DNA of 64,000 bases, taken from the NCBI GenBank assembly GCA_029262375.1, contig JAJCZM010000005.1, positions 124,001-188,000 of the forward strand, in the 5' to 3' direction. Below, in pieces: positions 44,149 through 52,458 of the stretch; position 1 is the first letter of the stretch, and each line of letters begins with the position of its first letter. Origin of the DNA: Deltaproteobacteria bacterium (GTDB lineage: Bacteria > Desulfobacterota > Binatia > UBA1149 > SPBQ01). Under the pieces are notes generated by a model. It saw only the letters and a program-made list of their open reading frames with translations, searched no databases and was not told the DNA's origin. Both the position numbers and the translations under genes were made by a program.

Positions 44149-44154
44149 GGCACG

Positions 44155-45780
44155 ATGGCTGGCAGCGCTGATTCTACGCCCGCATGGTTCGAGGGACGAT
44201 CGGCTCGATCGTCGGTCATCGTGGTCGCGCCCCACGGTGGCACGCGTCGCCGAACGATTCGGCGTACCGATGGAATGAACGACCTGCACACGGCGGATCT
44301 CGCGATGCAGGTCGCCGAGCGACTCGACTCCCACGCTCTCGTCAATCGCGGCTGTGATCGCAACGACGTCGATCTCAATCGCATTCGCCAGTTGGTGGCG
44401 AAGGCGCCGTTCTTCCTCGCGCAGCTGCGTGCGCGCGTCGATGAGATCGTCGCTCATGGCGAGCGGCCGCTCGTTCTGCTGGTACACGGGTGGAACATGG
44501 CCGTACCTTGGTGCGATGTCGGTGTCGGGCTTCGCGATCGCGGCGGTACGCTGTACGGACGCTTTCCGACGGTGGGACGTGATCGCTACGCGAGCTTCGT
44601 CGAGCCGCTGGCAGCGCGTCTTTTCGAGGTCGGCCTGGGCGCATGCATCGGGTTGCGATATCCGGCCGCGGGTCGCGACAACGCCACGCAGCTATTCAGT
44701 GGCCGTCACGTGGATCACGACGACGATGACGTCGCAGCGCTTGCTGCGCTCGCAGCCGACGAGCGAGTCGATGCCGTGCAACTCGAACTCGGTATTCCCC
44801 TGCGATGGCGCGGGTGGCGTCGCGAAGCTTTCATCGATGCGCTCGTTCAGTGTGTGCGCGAGGAGGAGCCCTATCGCGCCGTCGGCGAACCCGCCGACAC
44901 GGTGCGATCCGATGCATGGGGGCTCGAGGCGAAGCCGCCGCATTCCCTGCCTGCACAGTCCGTCCCGGGCACACAAGCAGCCCCCGATTCAGGCTGCTCG
45001 CTACAAGCAGTGCTTGATGACGGTACGGGACTGTTTCTCGGTGCCGAACCGACGGGCCCAGCGACGATGGCAACGCGTGTCTGCGTCGCGTTGGTCGATG
45101 GCTCGATGTTGTTGTTCGTGGGGGAGGGGCCCTGGGATGGAGTCTCGGGGCGGTATCAGATCGCCGGGTTTCGATGGCAGTCGACGGGGAACGCTGAGAG
45201 CGCGCCGTCGCGCGTTGGTGTTCGTCTTGACGGCCCGCTGGTTCACTACCGTACCCATGAGGCATTTGTAGACCTCGAGAGGGGATTGAGCGGCGCCGAT
45301 CTGGCCGATGCAGACATCGAACTCGAGTACATCGCAGCGCAGGGCGGAGTGGGCCGCCTCGTCGGGCACGTGCGTGTGGGCGCGATCGAGCGCGCGATCG
45401 ATGTATGGGCCGTCTGTCAGCGCGGCGGACGAAGAGCCTCGATGCCGGGCGACAAACTCGACGTATTCATGGTCGAAGCCGGCGTTGCTCCGGTCAGGGT
45501 ACTTGATCTACGCGGTCCGAGCGCCGCGGCGCAGTGCGTGCGTTTCATCGACGGTGAGTCCGGTGACACAGCGCAACTAGAGGTGATGCGCGATGGCGAA
45601 ATCGTGTTTGCCGCCGAGACGCCCGTCAAGGTCCCGGTGTACCGGCTACTGCCTGACGGACGAGTCGTGTGCGTTACTTTTGGGACGGTAGGTCCGCGCG
45701 TCGGTGACGCGAGCGGAGCCGTCGGTCTCTACGAGCGCGTTGAGATCACGCCACGGGTCGACGATTGCGACGAGCACTAG
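44155..45780 (+). CDS. Unrecognised two-domain protein, N-terminus N-formylglutamate amidohydrolase-like
   Basis: 541 residues, 6 bases after the crotonase gene. The N-terminal third has metal-hydrolase-like blocks: SSVIVVAPHGGTRRR, VNRGCDRNDVDLNRIRQL and LLVHGWNMAVPWCDVGVGLRD, in an order like N-formylglutamate amidohydrolases, but I cannot confirm the family. The last 280 residues are beta-rich (GTGLFLGAEPTGPA, ISGRYQ-like GRYQIAGFRWQST, FVDLERGLSG), reminiscent of lipocalin-like or carotenoid hydratase modules. There is no signal peptide. Function unknown; cotranscription with the MenB/BadI-like gene is likely. Confidence 0.6.
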   Translation: MAGSADSTPAWFEGRSARSSVIVVAPHGGTRRRTIRRTDGMNDLHTADLAMQVAERLDSHALVNRGCDRNDVDLNRIRQLVAKAPFFLAQLRARVDEIVAHGERPLVLLVHGWNMAVPWCDVGVGLRDRGGTLYGRFPTVGRDRYASFVEPLAARLFEVGLGACIGLRYPAAGRDNATQLFSGRHVDHDDDDVAALAALAADERVDAVQLELGIPLRWRGWRREAFIDALVQCVREEEPYRAVGEPADTVRSDAWGLEAKPPHSLPAQSVPGTQAAPDSGCSLQAVLDDGTGLFLGAEPTGPATMATRVCVALVDGSMLLFVGEGPWDGVSGRYQIAGFRWQSTGNAESAPSRVGVRLDGPLVHYRTHEAFVDLERGLSGADLADADIELEYIAAQGGVGRLVGHVRVGAIERAIDVWAVCQRGGRRASMPGDKLDVFMVEAGVAPVRVLDLRGPSAAAQCVRFIDGESGDTAQLEVMRDGEIVFAAETPVKVPVYRLLPDGRVVCVTFGTVGPRVGDASGAVGLYERVEITPRVDDCDEH

Positions 45781-45860
45781 CAAGCCGACTCTACGGAGCC
45801 GCTTGCCGCGGCGTTCGTGTATTGGCGCATCCGAGCACATAAAATGGATACCTCACCACC

Positions 45861-46943
45861 ATGAGCGTTGTAGAAGCGAATCGTATTTTGATCGTGCGGC
45901 TGGGGGCCATTGGCGATGTTCTGCGCGTCTTGCCGGCCGTTCGGCGGTTGCGCTCCGCCCGACCCCACATCGAGATAGGTTGGTTGATCGAGGATTGGGC
46001 GTACCCGGTTGTTGCCGGTCACCCCGCTGTCGATCGCTTTCATGTCGTCAATCGCGCCGCAATGAGGGGAGGGATACGCGCGGGTGCCCGCGAGATCCGC
46101 CGCGTTGTCGCCGACGCTCGAGCGCCGGGCTACGATGTTTCGTTGGATTTCCACGGTCGCGCCAAGAGCGGTATTCTGGGAAGACTCATCGGCTGTCCGG
46201 CGCGCGTCGGATACGCGCGCGGCGATTCAACCGAGTGGAACCACCGCTTCACTAACGTGCATGTGCGGTTGGCCGATCGCTGGGAGAATCGAGTTCTGCG
46301 TTTTCTCCATCTACTTGGAGCGTTGGACATCGATACGCACTACGACCCTATGGATCATGGCGTATATCTTGATCCCGAGACGCGCCGCGCTGCTTCGGCT
46401 TGGTATGTAGCAGCGGGATCGCCCGAGGTCGTCTGCTACCCGGGCACCAGCGCAGTACGCAGCGATGAGCGCTGGCCGGAACGCAAGTGGGTGGACCTCA
46501 TCAAGCGCCTCGGTAAGCAAGGCATCCGGACGGCGATTGCGTGGGGGCCCGCTGAGCAAGAGCTTGCGCAACGCATCGCCGGGCAAGCGGGGAAAACTTG
46601 CACGCTGGTGCCGCCGACAACGCTGCCTGAAATGATGGCGTTGGTTGCGTGTTTCCAGACCTTCATCGGTTCCGATACGGCGGCGATGCACATGGCGTGG
46701 ATGCAGGGAGTCCCAACGGCAACGTTCGCGGGACCGAAGCCACCTCGCACCGCGGCTCCACTCGCGCCCGTTCCGTCGCGCATATTGTGCGCTGATGAGT
46801 ACTACGCGGAGGGGCGCGCGCCTGGTCGGCAATCACGTGAACTCGTGACGGCGGTTCCCGTCGGTGAAGCGATGGAGGGGGTCTTGGAACTACTGACCGC
46901 CTCTCGCGGTGCGCAAGGCGCCGAGGTCGCGCGCGATGCCTAG
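45861..46943 (+). CDS. Glycosyltransferase family 9 (heptosyltransferase-like)
   Basis: 360 residues. The N-terminal acceptor domain reads ILIVRLGAIGDVLRVLPAVRRLR...IGWLIEDWAYPVVAGHP and DVSLDFHGRAKSGILGRLIG. The C-terminal donor domain has YPGTSAVRSDERWPERKW and FIGSDTAAMHMAWMQGVPTATFAGPK, the GT9 signature. WaaC/WaaF relatives add heptose or other sugars to LPS core. It opens the polysaccharide cluster and overlaps DUF4254 by 8 bases. Confidence 0.9.
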   Translation: MSVVEANRILIVRLGAIGDVLRVLPAVRRLRSARPHIEIGWLIEDWAYPVVAGHPAVDRFHVVNRAAMRGGIRAGAREIRRVVADARAPGYDVSLDFHGRAKSGILGRLIGCPARVGYARGDSTEWNHRFTNVHVRLADRWENRVLRFLHLLGALDIDTHYDPMDHGVYLDPETRRAASAWYVAAGSPEVVCYPGTSAVRSDERWPERKWVDLIKRLGKQGIRTAIAWGPAEQELAQRIAGQAGKTCTLVPPTTLPEMMALVACFQTFIGSDTAAMHMAWMQGVPTATFAGPKPPRTAAPLAPVPSRILCADEYYAEGRAPGRQSRELVTAVPVGEAMEGVLELLTASRGAQGAEVARDA

Positions 46944-47547
46944 CGCGTCTGTGCTCGATGTCGGAGAGATCGTGGACGCTCAATCGGCGGCGCTCGTTGA
47001 TTGGTATCGAACGGAGCCGGACGACGTTCCGATCCACACGACGTTGGCGGATGCCGTCCTCGCGCAGCACTACTGCAACTTCCAGATTTGGAACCACGAG
47101 GACCAGGCGCGTCGCCGCGATGTCTCCGACTCCCACATCGCGACCGTCAAGAGGGCGATCGACGGCTGGAATCAGCGTCGTAACGATCTGATGGAAGTTC
47201 TCGACGGGCTCGTGCTGGCCGCGCTGCCCGACCCCGACCCCGATCGAGCGCGGCAGCACTCAGAGACCGCCGGCATGATGATCGATCGATTGTCTATCCT
47301 CACGCTGAAGATCCACCACATGCGCATCAATGCCGCGAGGGACGACGATCTGGATCTAGCTGCGCAGTGTGCAGAAAAAGTCCGCACGTTGGAGCTCCAA
47401 CTCACCGACCTGGCGGCATGCCTGGATCGACTTCTCGTCGATTGTGTCGGGGGGACGCGGTTCTTCAAGCTGTATCGCCAGCACAAGGCGTACAACGACC
47501 CGCGTCTCAACCCCGCCGTCTCCGGGCGTGGGCCATCTTCTACTTAG
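46936..47547 (+). CDS. DUF4254 domain protein
   Basis: 203 residues from ATG 46936. The all-helical DUF4254 signature is present: LADAVLAQHYCNFQIWNHEDQARRRDVSDSHIATVKRAIDGWNQRRNDLME and GMMIDRLSILTLKIHHM, ending VGGTRFFKLYRQHKAYNDPRLNP. This family recurrently sits next to GT9 glycosyltransferases in LPS or capsule loci, as here, but its activity is unknown. Confidence 0.88.
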   Translation: MPSASVLDVGEIVDAQSAALVDWYRTEPDDVPIHTTLADAVLAQHYCNFQIWNHEDQARRRDVSDSHIATVKRAIDGWNQRRNDLMEVLDGLVLAALPDPDPDRARQHSETAGMMIDRLSILTLKIHHMRINAARDDDLDLAAQCAEKVRTLELQLTDLAACLDRLLVDCVGGTRFFKLYRQHKAYNDPRLNPAVSGRGPSST

Positions 47548-47879
47548 CACACGGCTGATACAGCACACGCCATGCGCTGCGCTGCAGCGCCGAGCCGTCG
47601 CACTTGCGTGCTTGGCCTTCGCCTTGCAAGCGCAATGGAAAGCTCGTGAGGGAAGTTTTGGCGTGTGTTGGCCTTGATTGCCGTTTTCCGCGGCGTTTCG
47701 ATCTAACCCACTCCGTTTTCCTGCGCGCTAGAGATGATCGTTACGTCGTTAGGCGACGCGGTGACGACGTAATCGTCGGCGATGTGACGCGTGCGGGCTC
47801 CGGCGGTCGCGCAGATCGGCGATGGCCGGAGAGCGACTGCGGTAGCGATGCGCAAAGAGTTCGGGAGGAGAGACGAGGC
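47548..47879. other. Intergenic region upstream of Hpt/REC-glycosyltransferase genes
   Basis: No convincing gene in 332 bp. It contains a sigma-54-like site at 47613-47628 and GC-rich short palindromes (around 47575-47590). An in-frame extension of the Hpt protein upstream of 47880 is open, but its residues look random and the GGAGGAG site at 47865-47871 fixes the start. Confidence 0.55.
47613..47628 (+). promoter_or_regulatory. Sigma-54-like promoter upstream of Hpt gene
   Basis: TGGCCT-TCGCC-TTGCA has the invariant GG and GC separated by 10 bases and an exact TTGCA at -12; the -24 box differs from TGGCAC at two bases. It matches the site at 52635-52650 at 14 of 16 positions. Predicted start near 47639, leaving a leader of about 240 bases. 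Confidence 0.45.
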
Positions 47880-48242
47880 ATGGACGCAACGGCGAATGGC
47901 GGTCGAGAGACCAAGCAGGAGAAGATCCGTCGACTCCAGCGCGAGTTCATCGAATCTGCGCTATCTGAGGTCGGTGCGGTTCGAGGTCAGCTCGAAGTAG
48001 CGCAAGACGACTTTCACGGCAGCGAGGCCGGGGAACACCTACGCAAAGTCGCGCACGATCTCCGGGGCTGCGGTGCGGCGTACGGATTCATGGCGTTGGG
48101 GGAGGCTGCGGGAAAGCTCGAGGATTCCTATCGTGGCGAAGACGCAGCGGACGTTCTCAAAGGACTCGCGATCGAACTCGAGCAGGCCGTAGGGCGCGCA
48201 AAGGCCGCGCTCGAGCAGGCCGTCGGGTCGGTCAGCGGTTAG
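47880..48242 (+). CDS. Histidine phosphotransfer (Hpt) domain protein
   Basis: 120 residues from ATG 47880 behind GGAGGAG. A helical bundle contains EHLRKVAHDLRGCGAAYGFM, in which His59 sits where Hpt proteins have their phosphorylated His (consensus AHxLKGxAxxxG). The remainder, LGEAAGKLEDSYRGEDAADVL, fits the next two helices. It lies 27 bp before a receiver-sugar transferase fusion and near two hybrid kinases, making it a likely phosphorelay carrier. Confidence 0.78.
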   Translation: MDATANGGRETKQEKIRRLQREFIESALSEVGAVRGQLEVAQDDFHGSEAGEHLRKVAHDLRGCGAAYGFMALGEAAGKLEDSYRGEDAADVLKGLAIELEQAVGRAKAALEQAVGSVSG

Positions 48243-48269
48243 GCGCGCAAGTGGTGAGGTACCGGTAGG

Positions 48270-49346
48270 ATGCAGTTGCACAGAGTATTGATTGTCGATG
48301 ACGACAAGCACTTCCTCAGTCGACTCGAGATCGAACTCGAGGAACTGAACGTCGAGATTGAGAAGGCGGTGACGGGCGAAGAAGCGCTCGAGAAGATCGC
48401 GAGCTTTTCGCCCGACCTGGTCGTCTCCGACATGGAGATGCCGGGAATAAGTGGTGCGGAACTGAAACGGCGCGCGCGAGAGACGAAGTCCGGCAAGGAA
48501 ATACCCTTCTTGTTCGTCACCGGCGTGTTGCGCGAAACCCCGGATTCTCCCGGCTCACGCGTCGTCATGGGGAAGTTTGCCGGTTGGGAAGCCGTGGTAG
48601 CTCGTGTGAACGAACTACTCGCCGCGTCCGTCGACGGTAGCGACGCCGTCTCCACGGATGGCGAATCAGGCCTGACGACTTCGCCGATCGTGAACTCCAT
48701 TCGATCTGTTGGAAGACGCGTCCACTGGAAGGTCAAAGCTCTTCTTTATCCGGCGATGAAGCGTGCGTTCGATATCGTGGGTGCGACGCTCGGCCTCATT
48801 TTCCTTGCTCCCGTTTTCACGTTCATCGCGATTTCGATCTTGGTCGAAGACGGCCGACCGATTCTATATACGCAGGATCGCATCGGTAAGGGGGGGCGCA
48901 AATTCACTTTCTACAAGTTTCGTTCGATGTTCAACGACTCCAACGAACGACGCAGTCAACTGGTCGGCAGTAGTGACGACGGCAACGACGTCCGCTTCAA
49001 AATGAAAGACGACCCGCGGATCACCCGCATCGGGAAGGTCATCCGCCGAGGCAGCCTCGATGAGCTACCGCAGCTCTGGAACGTGCTCAAAGGAGACATG
49101 GCCGTCGTGGGACCGCGCCCACCGCTTCCTGAGGAAGTTGCAGCCTACGGTATCGACGAATGGCGCCGTTTGGAGATCGTCCCCGGCATCACCTGCTCTT
49201 GGCAGGTTGAAGGGCGCGCCGACATTCCGTTCCCCGAACAGGTCGGACTCGATGTCGCGTACATTCAGAATCGATCGCTTGCCCGAGACTTGGGGCTGAT
49301 CATTCGCACCATTCCCGCGGTATTGACCGGCAAAGGAGCCTACTAA
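48270..49346 (+). CDS. Receiver domain fused to initiating polyprenyl-phosphate sugar transferase
   Basis: 358 residues. Residues 1-120 are a complete CheY-like receiver: VDDD at 9-12, acceptor Asp54 in VVSDMEMPG, Thr in FLFVTG and the conserved Lys in VVMGK. After a 40-residue linker comes a Bac_transf/PglC-type domain: membrane segment [44 protein letters not shown], and [19 protein letters not shown]. Such enzymes move a sugar phosphate from a nucleotide sugar to undecaprenyl phosphate, starting glycan synthesis. Linkage to a receiver suggests direct phospho-control. The stop overlaps the next ATG by one base. Confidence 0.9.
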   Translation: MQLHRVLIVDDDKHFLSRLEIELEELNVEIEKAVTGEEALEKIASFSPDLVVSDMEMPGISGAELKRRARETKSGKEIPFLFVTGVLRETPDSPGSRVVMGKFAGWEAVVARVNELLAASVDGSDAVSTDGESGLTTSPIVNSIRSVGRRVHWKVKALLYPAMKRAFDIVGATLGLIFLAPVFTFIAISILVEDGRPILYTQDRIGKGGRKFTFYKFRSMFNDSNERRSQLVGSSDDGNDVRFKMKDDPRITRIGKVIRRGSLDELPQLWNVLKGDMAVVGPRPPLPEEVAAYGIDEWRRLEIVPGITCSWQVEGRADIPFPEQVGLDVAYIQNRSLARDLGLIIRTIPAVLTGKGAY

Positions 49347-50287
49347 TGGAAGCGGCACAGATCGCGACGAGCACGTCCAAAGAAAGTGGCCACAGCACGG
49401 TCGCGACGGGTGCGACACGCGTACTCATCTATGGCGTGGACGACATGGTCCCTAGTGTACTCGAGGAGAGTGAGAAGCGAGCGTGGCTGGCGACTCCTCT
49501 GGCTGGGGCGCCGCTGTATCGGCGACTGTTGGAGCCTCTGGTCGGCCTTAACGTTCAGGAACTCGACATCCTCAATACCGGGCCCGCCGCCCGTGCGCTC
49601 GCCGAATTGATGGCGTCGCGTGGATATTTCGGCACGCGGCCGACGTTGGTCGACCCGAGCGATGTTCATGCGATGAACATCGAACACATGCTTCTCTATC
49701 CCGGCAACGTGGTGAGTTTCGATACGGCCGATCTGCGCAGCCGGTTGATGTCGGCATTCTCGCAGCGAGGTCGTGCCGCCGTATTGCGGATGGTCGAGCG
49801 CGGAGGCAGCGGTGAAGCGGTGCTCGTCGCCGGCCCAGCCAGTCTCTTTTTGCGTCCCGAACTGCTCGATGCGCCGAGCTTCGAGTGCGCACAGGACATT
49901 GCGCGATCGGGCGACGATGCGTCGGTGGTCTTCGATACCGTTCGTGTGTACCGGCCTGACACGCCCGCTCGGCTGGTCGATCTCTCGCGTGCCGCGCTGG
50001 CGGAGAAGCTGTTTTCTCCAGTCGGAGAATATTTCGACGGCGTGCTCATCGGCCCTCGAGCGAAGATCTGCAAGGGCGCGGTGCTCGACGGCGCCGCGGC
50101 AGTCGGAGCGGAGAGCTACATCGCGCCGAGTGCGATGCTCTGTGAGGGATCGATCGTCGGTGAGGACTGCTACATCGGTGAGGGAGCGCTGGTCTCGGAT
50201 GCCGTCGTTCTTGACGGTGCCCATGTCGAGCCCGGTGAGTTCGTGCTCAGCGTCGTGCGCGGGCCGAAAGGGAAAATCGAGATCTAG
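49346..50287 (+). CDS. Left-handed beta-helix protein with degenerate nucleotidyltransferase-like N-terminus
   Basis: 313 residues. The C-terminal 80 residues are hexapeptide repeats (IGPRAKICKGAVLDGAAAVG, IGEGALVSDAVVLDGAHVEPG) like those of sugar-phosphate nucleotidyltransferases and acetyltransferases. The N-terminal part (VLIYGVDDMVPSVLEE...ATPLAGAPLYRRLLEPL) loosely follows the NTP-transferase fold but lacks the GxGTRLxPLT nucleotide signature. It may be a regulatory or structural partner of the sugar transferase rather than an active transferase. Confidence 0.65.
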   Translation: MEAAQIATSTSKESGHSTVATGATRVLIYGVDDMVPSVLEESEKRAWLATPLAGAPLYRRLLEPLVGLNVQELDILNTGPAARALAELMASRGYFGTRPTLVDPSDVHAMNIEHMLLYPGNVVSFDTADLRSRLMSAFSQRGRAAVLRMVERGGSGEAVLVAGPASLFLRPELLDAPSFECAQDIARSGDDASVVFDTVRVYRPDTPARLVDLSRAALAEKLFSPVGEYFDGVLIGPRAKICKGAVLDGAAAVGAESYIAPSAMLCEGSIVGEDCYIGEGALVSDAVVLDGAHVEPGEFVLSVVRGPKGKIEI

Positions 50288-50309
50288 CTGGGAGCACGAG
50301 GCGACTCGG

Positions 50310-52274
50310 ATGCGTGTGAGTCGATACATCGGCGGATTGGTCGTTGTCTGCTTCATGGCGGGCAGCGTGCTGGCGTGTGAGATCGTCTGGCGCCACCACG
50401 TAGTCGAACAACTCGCCGTCGCAGGGAGGCACTCCGCCGCCGCTGCCGGTCGTGCGCAATCCCTCGTGCGCGATGTGGACCGCTACCTCGCGTCTGTGTC
50501 CAGCGTCCGCGATACGACTTCCAGCAATGTGAAAGCGGGACCGATTCGAGCCGCGCGATTGAGTCGCGGGCGCGTCTTGGCTCGCGAAATCCGCGCGATG
50601 ACGACGTCGTCGCGCACAGTCTCTCTTTCCAAGCAGTTGCTGCCCGTCGCGCGTACGTTGACGGAACTTGGCGGTGATCGACCGCCTGACCTTCTGCGCG
50701 CCGCTATACGCAACGAGCTCAACGCCGCAACGCTAAAGCTGGACGCCAGAGCAAGCGGGCTCGCGCGCGCCACTGTGCTGGCGCGCGGTCGCGCGCTCGA
50801 CTGGATCATCGGTGCATCGTCTCTCTATATTCTCGGTCTGTGCGTGAGCTGGTGGTTGAGTCTGCAGTTCTTCCTCGCACCGCTTCGCGACTTCGGTCAG
50901 GCGCTTAGACGCCACGTCGGGGAACGGCTTACCGGTGATCCTGCTTGCGAGGGCGCGAGCGAGTCGCAGGAACTCGTACGGGCAGTCGCCGGGTATACGT
51001 CGCAACTCGCTGACGAACTGGACGAGGTTGAGCAAGATGCGCAAACGCAGATCGACGAGCTCGCGCGTGTCAATCTGGCGAAGAGTGAGTTCCTCGCGAG
51101 CATGAGTCACGAAATCCGCACGCCGATGACTGCGATCCTGGGCTATGCGGATCTTCTAGATCGTACGCCGATCGATCCACAAGATCGCAAAGAGTGCTTG
51201 GAGGTCATCGCACGCAACGGTGCGCAGCTGTTGGAAGTCATCAACGACATCCTCGATATCTCGAAGATAGAAGCCGGGAAGATGACGTTGGAGAGGGTGC
51301 CGAGTGGTTCGACCGCGACGATCGCCGAAGTGGTCACGCAGTTGCGACACAAAGCCGAAGCGAAGAATGTGCGCCTGGAGACGATCTATAGAGACGCGGT
51401 CCCGGACAAAATCGATACCGATCCGACGCGCTATCGCCAGGTGGTAGCGAACGTGCTCTCGAACGCGATTGCGCTTTGCAGTTCGGACGGAGAGATTCGA
51501 ATCGAGATCGGTATTGTGGCGGACGCGGCCCCGTCACTCGAATTGGCTATCTCGCCATCATGCGTGGACCTGACTCGCGACGAGCTGGAGGCCATGTTTG
51601 ACCCCTTCACGCAGGCCGACTGCGCGTCGACGCCGGCCGGTGCCGCGAGATTGGGGCTTGCTATCGCTCGGCGTCTCACCGAGTTGCTGGGTGGTGAGCT
51701 TCGCCTGTCGGTCGATAGCGAGCACGCATGTACGCTGTGCGTCTTGATTCCGATCGACCTCGGCAACGGCGATGTGCTGGTCCAAGGGCCGCCCGACTTC
51801 GTAGACATACTGAGCTTGGATCTCGATCTGGACGGCGATGTGGATCTCTCGGGAGTGCGTGTGCTCTTGGTCGAAGACGGCATCGACAACCAGGAGCTGA
51901 TCTCCATGCATGTCCGTGATGCGAACGCTGAAGTTCGTATCGCATGCACCGCGGAAGAGGCTTTGTTGGAGATTCAGCGTTCGGTTGACGAGTGCGCCGT
52001 ATACGATGTCGTGTTGATGGACATGTTTCTCCCCGGCATGAACGGCAGCGAAGCGATTCGAATCCTGCGCGCCGGCGGAGATGAGATCGCGGTCGTCATG
52101 CTTACAGCGAGCGACAACGCTTGCGAACGCGACGAATGTTTGTCCGCAGGCGCCGATGACTTTGTGACCAAGCCCGTGGATCGACGAACGCTCGTCGAAG
52201 CGATCGAAGCACAACTCAAAAAGAACGACATGCCATCGCGTGTTTCAAATTTGGATTCGACGTCAGCCGTGTGA
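50310..52274 (+). CDS. Hybrid histidine kinase with decayed ATP-binding domain
   Basis: 654 residues from ATG 50310. Two membrane helices (near 8-26 and 170-190) flank a periplasmic sensor; then a HisKA domain with His267 in [19 protein letters not shown]. The catalytic domain keeps the N box (VVANVLSNAIAL) and a partial G2 (ARLGLAIARRL), but the G1 DxGxG is replaced by ISPSCVDLT. A C-terminal receiver has acceptor Asp571 (VLMDMFLPG) and Lys in FVTKPVDR. Loss of G1 argues for a kinase-dead partner that accepts or relays phosphate with the intact kinase at 52846. Confidence 0.85.
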   Translation: MRVSRYIGGLVVVCFMAGSVLACEIVWRHHVVEQLAVAGRHSAAAAGRAQSLVRDVDRYLASVSSVRDTTSSNVKAGPIRAARLSRGRVLAREIRAMTTSSRTVSLSKQLLPVARTLTELGGDRPPDLLRAAIRNELNAATLKLDARASGLARATVLARGRALDWIIGASSLYILGLCVSWWLSLQFFLAPLRDFGQALRRHVGERLTGDPACEGASESQELVRAVAGYTSQLADELDEVEQDAQTQIDELARVNLAKSEFLASMSHEIRTPMTAILGYADLLDRTPIDPQDRKECLEVIARNGAQLLEVINDILDISKIEAGKMTLERVPSGSTATIAEVVTQLRHKAEAKNVRLETIYRDAVPDKIDTDPTRYRQVVANVLSNAIALCSSDGEIRIEIGIVADAAPSLELAISPSCVDLTRDELEAMFDPFTQADCASTPAGAARLGLAIARRLTELLGGELRLSVDSEHACTLCVLIPIDLGNGDVLVQGPPDFVDILSLDLDLDGDVDLSGVRVLLVEDGIDNQELISMHVRDANAEVRIACTAEEALLEIQRSVDECAVYDVVLMDMFLPGMNGSEAIRILRAGGDEIAVVMLTASDNACERDECLSAGADDFVTKPVDRRTLVEAIEAQLKKNDMPSRVSNLDSTSAV

Positions 52275-52426
52275 GTCGCGGACGTTCTCACGCGAGTGTC
52301 CGATATGACACGCGTGTTCCTCATTCCGAAACATCGCGTTTCTCAAACTGAGGCACGGTTGCGTCGCGCGCGTTTTCGATCGACCCCAATATGGGGAAAG
52401 ACGGGGACTAGCGCTCACCACGGCCT

Positions 52427-52442
52427 TGGCACTTCGATTGCT
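52427..52442 (+). promoter_or_regulatory. Sigma-54 (RpoN) promoter, full consensus
   Basis: TGGCAC-TTCGA-TTGCT matches the -24/-12 consensus TGGCAC-N5-TTGCW at every defined base, with GG (52428-52429) and GC (52440-52441) ten bases apart. Transcription would start near 52453, six bases before the first hairpin arm. A sigma-54 activator is encoded 2.8 kb downstream. Confidence 0.75.
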
Positions 52443-52458
52443 CTATCAGCTACCTAAC

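Noticed and set aside
44354..45271. Alternative plus frame of about 305 codons inside the 541-residue gene
   Set aside because: It is a Ser/Arg-rich shadow in a shifted frame; the longer frame has steadier composition and a sensible stop.
49343..50356. Minus-strand open frame of about 337 codons opposite the beta-helix gene
   Set aside because: Residue composition is Arg/His-heavy with no domain, while the plus frame has clear hexapeptide repeats and gene overlap.
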